This document shows, one piece after another, positions 47,948-55,849 of a stretch of 64,000 bases of DNA. Numbering within the stretch: position 1 is the first letter of the stretch; every line of letters begins with the position of its first letter. This stretch comes from Flavobacteriales bacterium (GTDB lineage: Bacteria > Bacteroidota > Bacteroidia > Flavobacteriales_F > PHOS-HE28). Under the pieces are notes generated by a model, which searched no databases, was not told the origin of the DNA, and saw only the letters and a list, made by a program, of their open reading frames with translations. The DNA lies in assembly GCA_020635725.1 (NCBI GenBank), contig JACJZF010000001.1:496001-560000 (forward strand). The letters run 5' to 3'. The translations under genes were made by a program, and so were the position numbers.

Positions 47948-48508
47948 ATGCACATCAATGGCCCACCGATGTTCGACAAGCACCTCAACCGATTCCGCGA
48001 AGGCTTCAAGAAACGGAGCTCCGCCATCAATGAACTGGGATTCGTGTACAAGCGATTGGAGCGACTGCTGCCAGCGCTCGTGCGCCGTGTGCGCGAGCCG
48101 GCCCTCACGGAGGTCCTGCGCGACCAGCACCAAGTGGATGTGGACAGCAAGGACCGCCTGATACGCGTCGCTCAGGACATGGGTCAGCCGCCGGGCGCCT
48201 GTTCCTGCAAGGAGGCGAATGCCTTGGTCGAGGACATCTATTACGCGGACCGCTCCGCGCCGAATGCCGACTCGCGGACCCGAGGAATCGTGCAATCCCT
48301 GAAAGCCGTGCGTTCCTTCCTGGTGCGCACCTGGGGGCGTCTGCTCGATGAGCTCAGCATGGATGCGCTGGGAGCCTTCCGTGATGAAGCCGCGGCGCTG
48401 CAGCAGCAGGAGGCCTCGCAGCACGGTCGCCTCGTGGCCTTCACCAAGGAACTCGATGCGCATCACCGCCAGGCCCCGGGCACGGACGATGGTCTTCGAG
48501 CCGGCTGA
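47948..48508 (+). CDS. DUF892 / YciE-YciF ferritin-like protein
   Basis: A 186-aa helical protein: FREGFKKRSSAINELGFVYKRLERLLPALVRRV, then a long second helix pair. The helix-acidic pattern and length fit the DUF892 (YciE/YciF) ferritin-like group, seen in stress and osmotic responses. The EDIYYADR segment resembles the family's DLYYAE motif. I am moderately sure of the family. The start could be 24 nt later at MFDKHLNRF. Confidence 0.65.
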   Translation: MHINGPPMFDKHLNRFREGFKKRSSAINELGFVYKRLERLLPALVRRVREPALTEVLRDQHQVDVDSKDRLIRVAQDMGQPPGACSCKEANALVEDIYYADRSAPNADSRTRGIVQSLKAVRSFLVRTWGRLLDELSMDALGAFRDEAAALQQQEASQHGRLVAFTKELDAHHRQAPGTDDGLRAG

Positions 48509-48541
48509 CGATCGCCGGTCGTACGCACCGCGCCGACCTGC

Positions 48542-49411
48542 TCACGGGATCCACCTCCCCTTGCCGAATTGCGGCTTGCGCTTCTCCAGAAAGGCATTGC
48601 GTCCCTCCTTGGCCTCATCGGTCATGTAGGCCAGGCGCGTGGCCTCACCGGCAAAGACCTGCTGGCCCACCATGCCATCATCGGTGAGGTTGAAGGCGAA
48701 CTTCAGCATCTTGATCGATGTGGGCGATTTGGCCAGGATCTCCTGCGCCCATTGCCAGGCGGTGTCCTCCAGTTCGGCGTGCGGTACGCTGGCGTTCACC
48801 ATGCCCATCTCGTAGGCGCGGTCCGCGCTGATGTCGCGGCCGAGGAAGAAGATCTCGCGAGCGCGCTTCTGTCCCACCATCTTGGCGAGGTAGGCGCTGC
48901 CGTAGCCGCCATCGAAGCTGGTCACGTCGGCATCGGTCTGCTTGAACACCGCGTGCTCCTGGCTCGCGAGGCTCAGGTCGCACACCACGTGCAGGCTATG
49001 CCCGCCGCCCACGCACCACCCGGGCACCACCGCGATCACCGCTTTCGGCATGAAGCGGATCAGGCGTTGCACCTCCAGGATGTTCAGGCGCGGCATGCCG
49101 CTGTCATCCACATAGCCTTGGTGTCCGCGCGCGCGCTGGTCGCCGCCGCTGCAGAAACTCCACACGCCATCCTTCGGGCTCGGTCCCTCGGCGCTGAAGA
49201 GCACCACGCCGATCTCGGTGTCCTGGTGCGCGTCGTGGAACGCATCGAGCAATTCGCTCACCGTATGCGGACGGAAGGCGTTGCGCACCTCCGGTCGGTT
49301 GAACGCGATGCGCGCCACGCCTCCGCTCTTGCGATAGGTGATGTCGGTGTACGTCTTCGCCTCCCGCCATTGCGGCGGGTCGGCCTTTAGCTGCATGCGT
49401 GCCTTGGTCAC
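48542..49411 (-). CDS. menB: 1,4-dihydroxy-2-naphthoyl-CoA synthase
   Basis: MenB (289 aa) closes the second ring in menaquinone synthesis. Crotonase fold with the oxyanion-hole segments FCSGGDQRARG and VVPGWCVGGGHSLHVVCDLS, and the MenB-specific DADVTSFDGGYGSAYLAKMVGQ. The C-terminal AFLEKRKPQFGKGRWIP is characteristic. Length is normal. No other men gene is adjacent. Confidence 0.95.
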   Translation of the reverse strand: MTKARMQLKADPPQWREAKTYTDITYRKSGGVARIAFNRPEVRNAFRPHTVSELLDAFHDAHQDTEIGVVLFSAEGPSPKDGVWSFCSGGDQRARGHQGYVDDSGMPRLNILEVQRLIRFMPKAVIAVVPGWCVGGGHSLHVVCDLSLASQEHAVFKQTDADVTSFDGGYGSAYLAKMVGQKRAREIFFLGRDISADRAYEMGMVNASVPHAELEDTAWQWAQEILAKSPTSIKMLKFAFNLTDDGMVGQQVFAGEATRLAYMTDEAKEGRNAFLEKRKPQFGKGRWIP

Positions 49412-49421
49412 TTCAGTGCAA

Positions 49422-50117
49422 TCAATGATTTGCTTCGAATCGGATGAGCATGGTGCGTACGAGGGTTTTCCTCAGTTCTTTCGTTTGGTTGAACATATCA
49501 AAGCCCTTCTTGAACATCTGCTGCATCAATTCCGTGTAGCTATCCCCTGCAATGCTCGGGCGCTCAGATATAGCGATGATATTTCCCAATTGAAGATCGC
49601 TTGCTTTAGCTATGGCTTCGGCCTCAGCGCGTGCTCGTCCGATTACGCGCGCATGGAAGGACGGGTATTGGGGATCCGGCTGAGCGTAGAATACCTCGTG
49701 CACACTCCCTTGATATCCCTCAATTCCCTTCAATAGTTTCTGCAAGCGGGCAAGCTCTTCCCTTGAGTGCAACGTGACGAGCAATGCCTCGCCGGCCTGC
49801 TTCTTTCCTGCCAGCGGAAGCCAACTATTAGGAGTGAGCTCTTCGCCACTTGCCTTCTGTACTGCCCTGAAATCATTTTTCTGCAACAGCACCTGTACCA
49901 TTTCGAGGTCCATGGATGGAGGGTGATTTTCGTCCTCGGTATCCACGGGAAGCTTGACTCCCATGAAACTGACCTCTTTTCCGCTATCAATCCGGTAAAC
50001 GATTGATGTGGCCTCGAGGTAGATGGTATCGGTTACTGCAATCTCGATGAATGGTGCTTGTGCCTTGACTAAGCACGAGCAGGACACTACAATAAACGCA
50101 AGGAGTGAACGGCACAT
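49422..50117 (-). CDS. Exported SIMPL-like protein, low GC
   Basis: A 231-aa protein with a signal peptide (MCRSLLAFIVVSCSCLVKAQ). The body resembles SIMPL/DUF541 domains: IEIAVTDTIYLEAT at the start and RAEAEAIAKASDLQLGNIIAISERP near the end, the usual C-terminal helix and strand. GC is visibly lower than in the neighbours, which suggests recent acquisition. The ATG at 50117 begins the signal peptide; 11 upstream codons are open. Confidence 0.68.
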   Translation of the reverse strand: MCRSLLAFIVVSCSCLVKAQAPFIEIAVTDTIYLEATSIVYRIDSGKEVSFMGVKLPVDTEDENHPPSMDLEMVQVLLQKNDFRAVQKASGEELTPNSWLPLAGKKQAGEALLVTLHSREELARLQKLLKGIEGYQGSVHEVFYAQPDPQYPSFHARVIGRARAEAEAIAKASDLQLGNIIAISERPSIAGDSYTELMQQMFKKGFDMFNQTKELRKTLVRTMLIRFEANH

Positions 50118-50190
50118 GGAGCGTACGAATGGGGTGTTCTTTGGGGTCATTGGTTAGTTGTGGAGCGCACGGGGAAGGCTACGAATATCG

Positions 50191-51681
50191 CTATGATGAT
50201 GAGCTTCCGCGCCTTACGGTGCTTGTGCTCTGAGAAGCGTGGGAGTTGAAGACGAACGCCGCGCACGCCACGCCGATGAAGAGCACAGGCAGGGTGTAGC
50301 GCTCCTCCACACCGCGCTGCACGTAGGCGAGGTAGAACAGGTAGAGCACCGCACCCGCCGCGGTCCAGCGCACGGGCGTTGGGATGCCCGGGAGAAGAGC
50401 GAGCGCCACGCAGCAGAAGAGGGCAACATGCAGCAAGGCGCTTAGCCACCGAAGGACCTCCAACCACCAGATGCCGCGCAGTTTGTGCTGGAAGAGGAAG
50501 AGGTTCAGGTTCGAGTGGGCGATGAGATGCTGGAGCACGCGCATCGGAACCACCACATGATAGTGGAACGGATGCTCATTACGCCAGTCACTGGTAATGC
50601 GGGCGAGCGAGGCGTTGATCCGCGCTTCGAGCGCAGTGCTCGTGTGCAGGGTGCCAGATGAGGATCGCAGGGCCGGACCGAGCTCGATGCAATTGAAGCG
50701 CTGCCAGTCGTGGAATGCGCTGGTGACAGCATCGTGCTGCGAGGTGGACAGCAGGTCATGCGGAGCCAGGTCGAGGTAGCGCTTCGCGTAGGATTCAGCG
50801 GTATCACACACCAGCGCGGCACGGAAAGCCGGCTCCATGGTCACATGGAAGGCATCGCCGCTCGCGCCCCAGCTCTTCGCCAACTCCCAGAATGCGCCGT
50901 GCGCGGGCCGGTTGATGCCGGGTTCGTCAATCCGGTACACGGGATGAAGGCCGATCAGCTCACCGGCCTTCATGCTGTTCGCGACCCACCATAGGCATGT
51001 AGGCAGCGCCGCAAGCACGATCAGGAGAGTCCCGCGAACCGGGCGGCTGCTCATTAGCGGGGGCATCAGGGCGAAGCCCACCCACCCAAGTGCCGGCCGG
51101 GTGAGGATCAGCAAGGACCAAGTGACGAGACCGAGCGTCAGCCAACGCTTGTCGGATGTCAGGTGGCCCATGAGCGCGCTGCAGAGCACGATGAGCGAGA
51201 GGGCCGGCGTGACCCCTTCGGTGAGTGTGTGGAAGAGGAAGCCGTGGAAGGTGGGCATCGCCGCGAACGCGATGATCAACGGCCAACGGATGCGCGGATC
51301 GATGCCGAGGCGTAAGAGCGTTTCCCATAACAGCGCGACGGAGGCGGCGTACAGGAGGCATTGAAGGAACACCAGCACGCTGAGCGCGGGCAGGGGTTCC
51401 AGGAAGAGCCGCGGCAGCAGGTACCAGATCCGGTAGCCCGGGGAGCGCAGGTCCACCCGGGCGTGCATCGGCCCGCGCTCCAGGTCTGGCCGGTCGCCGA
51501 GCAGCCGGTCCACGGCCTGCAGGTAGGAGGGCGCATCCACCGAGCTGAGCACGCGGCCATCGATCACCCCGCCGCGCGCGTTGGGCGTTCGTTCCATCTC
51601 GTGGATGTTCCACCGGTTCCACGCCTGCGCGCTTGCGAAGGCGAGCAGGGCGACCAGCAGGTGCACGCGGTAGCGCCGCAT
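50191..51681 (-). CDS. Polytopic membrane protein (glycosyltransferase-family-39-like)
   Basis: A 496-aa protein with about ten membrane segments and a large loop after the first (NIHEMERTPNARGGVIDGRV), the layout of lipid-linked sugar transferases such as GT39/PMT-like proteins. No catalytic motif is certain, so the family is a guess from form. The ATG at 51681 (MRRYRVHLLVALLAF) begins the first membrane segment. TACTTTCG lies five bases before it. Divergent from the PNGase F-like gene. Confidence 0.65.
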   Translation of the reverse strand: MRRYRVHLLVALLAFASAQAWNRWNIHEMERTPNARGGVIDGRVLSSVDAPSYLQAVDRLLGDRPDLERGPMHARVDLRSPGYRIWYLLPRLFLEPLPALSVLVFLQCLLYAASVALLWETLLRLGIDPRIRWPLIIAFAAMPTFHGFLFHTLTEGVTPALSLIVLCSALMGHLTSDKRWLTLGLVTWSLLILTRPALGWVGFALMPPLMSSRPVRGTLLIVLAALPTCLWWVANSMKAGELIGLHPVYRIDEPGINRPAHGAFWELAKSWGASGDAFHVTMEPAFRAALVCDTAESYAKRYLDLAPHDLLSTSQHDAVTSAFHDWQRFNCIELGPALRSSSGTLHTSTALEARINASLARITSDWRNEHPFHYHVVVPMRVLQHLIAHSNLNLFLFQHKLRGIWWLEVLRWLSALLHVALFCCVALALLPGIPTPVRWTAAGAVLYLFYLAYVQRGVEERYTLPVLFIGVACAAFVFNSHASQSTSTVRRGSSSS

Positions 51682-51686
51682 GCCGA

Positions 51687-51694
51687 CGAAAGTA
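51687..51694 (-). promoter_or_regulatory. -7 promoter box (TACTTTCG) of the membrane protein gene
   Basis: On the minus strand TACTTTCG is followed by TCGGC and the ATG at 51681, again nearly no leader. Confidence 0.5.
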
Positions 51695-51742
51695 CCTGCC
51701 CGGCTTGCACGGCAAAGGCATGCTCGCCAGCTTGCGCCACCC

Positions 51743-53641
51743 ATGCGGAACGTATTCCTTCTTCTGGTCCTCCTCGGACTCGTGCACGCACGCGCGCAGG
51801 ACACCTTGCACGTGCGCGCCCACGACCGCGCCACCGTGGTCACGGACCGCTCCACCGGCAACCATCCGTATCCCGTGGCGGTGCGCTTCCCGGCGAAGGA
51901 GCTGCCCGTGCGGCGAGTGGTCCTCACGCTCACCCTGGCCTGCCCGGATGGCATGCGCTGCGGCGATTGGGATTACCTGGACCGCATACTCATTCGGCCG
52001 ATGCACCGCACGGACACCTTCGAGGTGGCGCGTATGCTCACGCCCTACGGTGGCCTGTTCGGGAAGGAATGGCGATTCAGCTGGCAGAGCGATGTCACCG
52101 ACTTCTCCACGCTGCTCCGCGACAGCGTGGAGGTGATCTACGCGCACGGCGGATACGAAGCGAGCGAGGATCGCGGATGGGCCGTGACCACCGACTTCCA
52201 CTTCGTGCTCGGGCCGCCACCGGCGGAAGTGCTCGCCATCACCGAACTGTATCGCGTCACCTTCGTCTATGGCGATCGGTCGCGCAGCATCGAGGCTGAT
52301 CTGCCTGCTCGATCCATCAGCACCGATGCCCGTGCCGCGCTGCTGAGGATACGCACCCACCAGACCGGGCACGGCATGAATGCCGATGATGGCTGCGGCG
52401 AGTTCTGCAGCAAGTGGCGCAGCATCAAGGTGGATAAGAAGGAGGTGGGCCGGCGCGCGCTGTGGAAGGGCTGCGGCAGCAACCCGCTCTTCCCGCAGGC
52501 GGGCACCTGGCTCTTCGACCGGGCGGATTGGTGCCCCGGCGCGCTCTACGAGGCCGAGGCGCTCACCGTGCCCATCGCCGCTGGCGCTCACGTGGTCGAT
52601 ATCGACATGGAACCGTACGCGCACGACAGTAGCGAGGCCACCACGGACATCGCCGCGTATGCCATTCAGCTGGCCAAGCCGCGCGCGGAATACGATGCGG
52701 CCATAGAGGCCATCCTCATCCCGAACGACGATCCCCGCTACGGGCGCTTCAACCCGGCCGTGCACGAACCGCAGGTGGTGGTGCGCAACCTGGGCAGCGA
52801 GCCCATGGACATGGTGCTGGTCGAATACGGCACCGAGGGCTTCCCCATGCGCCTCTTCGTGCACGGCAAACGCCTGCGCTTCGGCGAGTCGGACACCGTG
52901 ATGCTGCCGCACCTCATCGACATGAAGCCGGGGCTCAACACCTTCGTGGCGAAGCTGAGCAAGCCGGGCAGCCACAAGGATGCCTGGAAGGGGGATAACG
53001 TCATGCGCGCCACCTTCACCGCCCCGGATATGCTGGACAGCGTGCTGGTGGTGCAGCTCCGGACCAACGCGCAACCCGAGCAGAACAGCTTCCGGCTCGC
53101 GAACACGAAGGGCCACGCATACATCGATCACCCCCTCGGCAGCCTGAAACCCGATTCGCTCTACACCGATACGCTGCGCCTGCCGCCCGCGGGTTACGTG
53201 ATGCAGCTCGCCGACACCGCCGGTGATGGCCTCACCTTCTGGTACAATGCCGAAGGCGGCAGCGGGTACCTGCGCCTGCTCGATGGCCAGGGCCGCTTGC
53301 TGAAGCGCTTCGAGAGCGATTGCGGCGACGGCCTCACCTACCAGTTCCGCGTGGGCGATGCTCCAACGCTGCCCGTGGATGACCAGCCCGCGATCAGCGT
53401 GTTCCCTTCGCTCACCGCTGGCCCAACCGTGCTCGATTACTTCGCGAATGAAGCGGCCGCCATCCGCCTGGAGCTGCGCGACGAGCAAGGCACCGTGGTC
53501 TGGAGTGAGGCGCTCGCCGATGCGCCCAAGCAGTTCCGCCATTCCTTGGATCTCTCCAACCAACCCCGCGGCCGCTACACGCTGAAGGTGCTGCGCGATG
53601 AGCAGGAGGTCTTCAGCGGCAGGCTGCGGCTGATTGAATAG
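51743..53641 (+). CDS. T9SS-exported peptide-N-glycosidase F-like protein
   Basis: A 632-aa protein with a signal peptide (1-19, LGLVHARAQD). The N-terminal half has the PNGase F two-domain pattern: CPDGMRCGDWDYLDRI, MLTPYGGLFGKEWRFSWQSDVTDFSTLL and later YTDTLRLPPAGYVMQLADTAGDGLTFWY. PNGase F cuts N-glycans from glycoproteins. The end (SVFPSLTAGPTVLDYF to GRLRLIE) is a type A T9SS sorting domain, so it should be released or anchored outside. The ATG at 51743 is chosen for the signal peptide; 21 upstream codons are open. Confidence 0.78.
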   Translation: MRNVFLLLVLLGLVHARAQDTLHVRAHDRATVVTDRSTGNHPYPVAVRFPAKELPVRRVVLTLTLACPDGMRCGDWDYLDRILIRPMHRTDTFEVARMLTPYGGLFGKEWRFSWQSDVTDFSTLLRDSVEVIYAHGGYEASEDRGWAVTTDFHFVLGPPPAEVLAITELYRVTFVYGDRSRSIEADLPARSISTDARAALLRIRTHQTGHGMNADDGCGEFCSKWRSIKVDKKEVGRRALWKGCGSNPLFPQAGTWLFDRADWCPGALYEAEALTVPIAAGAHVVDIDMEPYAHDSSEATTDIAAYAIQLAKPRAEYDAAIEAILIPNDDPRYGRFNPAVHEPQVVVRNLGSEPMDMVLVEYGTEGFPMRLFVHGKRLRFGESDTVMLPHLIDMKPGLNTFVAKLSKPGSHKDAWKGDNVMRATFTAPDMLDSVLVVQLRTNAQPEQNSFRLANTKGHAYIDHPLGSLKPDSLYTDTLRLPPAGYVMQLADTAGDGLTFWYNAEGGSGYLRLLDGQGRLLKRFESDCGDGLTYQFRVGDAPTLPVDDQPAISVFPSLTAGPTVLDYFANEAAAIRLELRDEQGTVVWSEALADAPKQFRHSLDLSNQPRGRYTLKVLRDEQEVFSGRLRLIE

Positions 53642-53671
53642 CGCGCCGCTCTCCCGCGAGCGCTGCGCGGC

Positions 53672-53679
53672 TACTTTTG
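53672..53679 (+). promoter_or_regulatory. -7 promoter box (TACTTTTG) before tRNA-Arg
   Basis: An exact TAnnTTTG match 12 bases before the mature 5' end of the tRNA, leaving a short leader for RNase P. Confidence 0.58.
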
Positions 53680-53691
53680 CCGCCCTATCCT

Positions 53692-53763
53692 GACCCCATA
53701 GTTCAATGGATAGAATAGGAGTTTCCTAAACTCTTGATCCAGGTTCGACTCCTGGTGGGGTCA
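53692..53763 (+). tRNA. tRNA-Arg (anticodon CCT)
   Basis: Cloverleaf folded by hand: acceptor GACCCCA / TGGGGTC, D arm GTTC-AATGGATA-GAAT, anticodon stem GGAGT / ACTCT with loop TTCCTAA (anticodon CCT, reading AGG), and T arm CCAGG-TTCGACT-CCTGG, discriminator A. No CCA is encoded. All stems pair, with one G-T pair each in the D and anticodon stems. Confidence 0.95.
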
Positions 53764-53909
53764 CGACCTTGGATTTGCTCGGCGCGGCGATCAGCACCCC
53801 CCTCCACACCGCCCTGTGTGAAAGTGCGGGGCCCGTGCGGCCGGGCGCCCACAGCCTGTCTTGACCTTCGGCACGGCCGCACCTGCGTGCGGTCCGCTGC
53901 GCCGTACTC

Positions 53910-54902
53910 ATGCACCGAGCCCTTTCCGCACTCCTGGTCCTGCCGGCCCTGCAGGCCTTGGCGCAGCCGCCGAACAGCGATTGCTCCACCGCGGCATTGC
54001 TCTGCGCCGAGCAGCCCATGGCTGGCAACAACACCGGCGCCACCGGTGCGCTGCCGGGGTTCTGCCCGAGCACCGATCTGCTGCTCTGGTACACCTTCTT
54101 CACCAACAGCGTGGGCGGAACGGTGGATGTGCAGCTCAACGGATTGGATTGCCCGGATGTGGTGGGCATGGGTGATCAGCTGAGCGTGGTGGTGCTCGCG
54201 GGCGATGGCAGCTGCACGCCGGCTTCCTTCACGGCAGTGTCGGTTTGCGCCCAGGACGATGCCGATTTCACCACGACCACCCAAGCGCTGCTGCCGAGCA
54301 CGCAATACTGGGTGGTGGTGGCGGGAGCCACGAATGGCGGAGCGACCATCGCGGCGCAATGCGACTTCGGGATCGTGGTGCAGGGCCCGGGCGCGGATGT
54401 GATCGGGGTCGATTTCGATGCCGGCCCCGATCTGGAGGTGGTGGCCGGATCATCGGTGCAGCTCGAGGTCATCGGAGGCACCAACTGGAACTGGACGCCT
54501 ACCTCGGGGCTGAGCGGCAATGGCATTCCCAATCCCATCGCCCTGCCGCAGGAGACCACCCTGTACGAGGTGAGCACCCAGAGCAACGGCTGCACCTACA
54601 CCGATACGGTGGTGGTGAACGTGCTGGAGCTGATCAATCCGCCGAACACCTTCTCGCCCAATGGCGATGGCATCAACGATACCTGGGAGGTGCCCGGCAT
54701 CGCCGACTACCCGGGCTCCGAAGTGATCATCTGGGACCGCTGGGGGCAGAAGGTCTTCAGCAGCAACGGCTACCGCGAGGCCTGGGACGGCACCAACAAG
54801 GGTCGCGACCTTTCCGAGGGCACGTATTACTACTTCATCCAGCTCAACGAGATCGAGGGCCGCAGCGCGCCCTACCTGGGCTTCGTCTCCATCATCCGAT
54901 GA
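53910..54902 (+). CDS. Exported protein with type B T9SS (gliding-motility-type) C-terminal domain
   Basis: A 330-aa protein with a signal peptide (1-18, LPALQALAQP), a ~150-residue domain (CSTAALLCAEQPMAGNN; PSTQYWVVVAGATNGG) resembling the pre-peptidase type domain common in such proteins, an Ig-like segment (AGPDLEVVAGSSVQLEV) and a type B sorting domain (NTFSPNGDGINDTWEV to FVSIIR). Type B substrates are usually exported with the help of an adjacent PorP/SprF-like protein, and exactly such a gene follows with an ATGA overlap. Confidence 0.88.
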   Translation: MHRALSALLVLPALQALAQPPNSDCSTAALLCAEQPMAGNNTGATGALPGFCPSTDLLLWYTFFTNSVGGTVDVQLNGLDCPDVVGMGDQLSVVVLAGDGSCTPASFTAVSVCAQDDADFTTTTQALLPSTQYWVVVAGATNGGATIAAQCDFGIVVQGPGADVIGVDFDAGPDLEVVAGSSVQLEVIGGTNWNWTPTSGLSGNGIPNPIALPQETTLYEVSTQSNGCTYTDTVVVNVLELINPPNTFSPNGDGINDTWEVPGIADYPGSEVIIWDRWGQKVFSSNGYREAWDGTNKGRDLSEGTYYYFIQLNEIEGRSAPYLGFVSIIR

Positions 54903-55837
54903 GGTACGCGCTGCTCCCCCTTCTGTGCATCGCCGCGCTCAGCGCCGGGGCGCAGCAGCTCTCGCAGTACACGCAATACGTGTTCAATGCCTTCAGCGTG
55001 AACCCGGCCGTGGCGGGTAGCAAGGATTGCCTGGACCTGCGCCTGGGCTACCGCAAGCAGTGGACGGGCTTCGAGGGCGCGCCGGTCACGGGCTGGGCCA
55101 GCTTGCATGGCACGCTGCGGACCAAAGGCAAGCCCTTCGTGGCCAACAAGCACGGCATCGGCATGTTCGTGGAATCGGACAATGCGGGCAACTGGGGCTA
55201 CACGCGCATGCTGCTGGCCTATGCCTACCACATGCAGATGTCCCGCGATTACTACCTCTCCTTCGGGTTCTTCGGCGGGGCGCAACAGGTGAAGTACGAT
55301 GTGGGCGGGAGCACGGTGGTGAACTACAACGACCCGGCCCTCGACAGCCGCTCCAGCGTGGTGGTGATCCCGGAGATCACGCCCGGTGTCTGGGCGTACA
55401 CCAAGGTGGCGTGGGGCGGCATCAGCATGCACCAGGCATTGGGCAACAAGATCAACGGCATCGGCACCGATTCGCGCCTGGCGCGCCAATTCATGCTCAC
55501 CGGCGGCTACAAGTACCGCATCGGGCGCAAGACCGCGCTGGTGCCGAGCGCCCTGATCAAGCTCTCCAAGGGCGCGCCCGCCGCCATGGACCTCAACGCC
55601 ATGGTGGAATGGAACCGCCAGTTCGCCCTGGGCGCCGGTTACCGCAGCGGCGATGCCGTCACCTTCCTGCTCAAGGTGAGCTTCGCCAAGTACTTCCAGC
55701 TCGGTTACAGCTACGATGTGACAACCAGCAACATCCGGCTCGCCAGCAGCAACACGCACGAGGTGATCCTCGCCATCACCCCGTGCGGCAAGGAGGACAT
55801 GAGCCGCCGGATGATCAATTGCCCCGCCTTCGATTAG
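54899..55837 (+). CDS. PorP/SprF-family T9SS membrane protein
   Basis: A 312-aa protein with a signal peptide (1-18, AALSAGAQQ) and the PorP/SprF start LSQYTQYVFNAFSVNPAVAGS, then barrel-like strands (GWASLHGTLRTKGKPF; GIGMFVESDNAGNWGYTRML). SprF is needed for surface export of SprB in Flavobacterium. This gene lies between a type B substrate and the giant SprB-repeat gene, overlapping the former by 4 nt and 12 nt before the latter, so it probably serves one or both. Confidence 0.9.
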   Translation: MRYALLPLLCIAALSAGAQQLSQYTQYVFNAFSVNPAVAGSKDCLDLRLGYRKQWTGFEGAPVTGWASLHGTLRTKGKPFVANKHGIGMFVESDNAGNWGYTRMLLAYAYHMQMSRDYYLSFGFFGGAQQVKYDVGGSTVVNYNDPALDSRSSVVVIPEITPGVWAYTKVAWGGISMHQALGNKINGIGTDSRLARQFMLTGGYKYRIGRKTALVPSALIKLSKGAPAAMDLNAMVEWNRQFALGAGYRSGDAVTFLLKVSFAKYFQLGYSYDVTTSNIRLASSNTHEVILAITPCGKEDMSRRMINCPAFD

Positions 55838-55849
55838 AACCCTGACGCG

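Noticed and set aside
50960..53563. An 867-codon open frame on the minus strand
   Set aside because: Antisense to the PNGase F-like gene and partly to the membrane-protein gene. It shows no family pattern, and its composition (His, Arg, Val, Gln rich) is that of a GC-rich shadow.
53692..53763. The tRNA-Arg gene as an integration site of an element
   Set aside because: No integrase gene and no repeat of the tRNA 3' end is visible within the window on either side.
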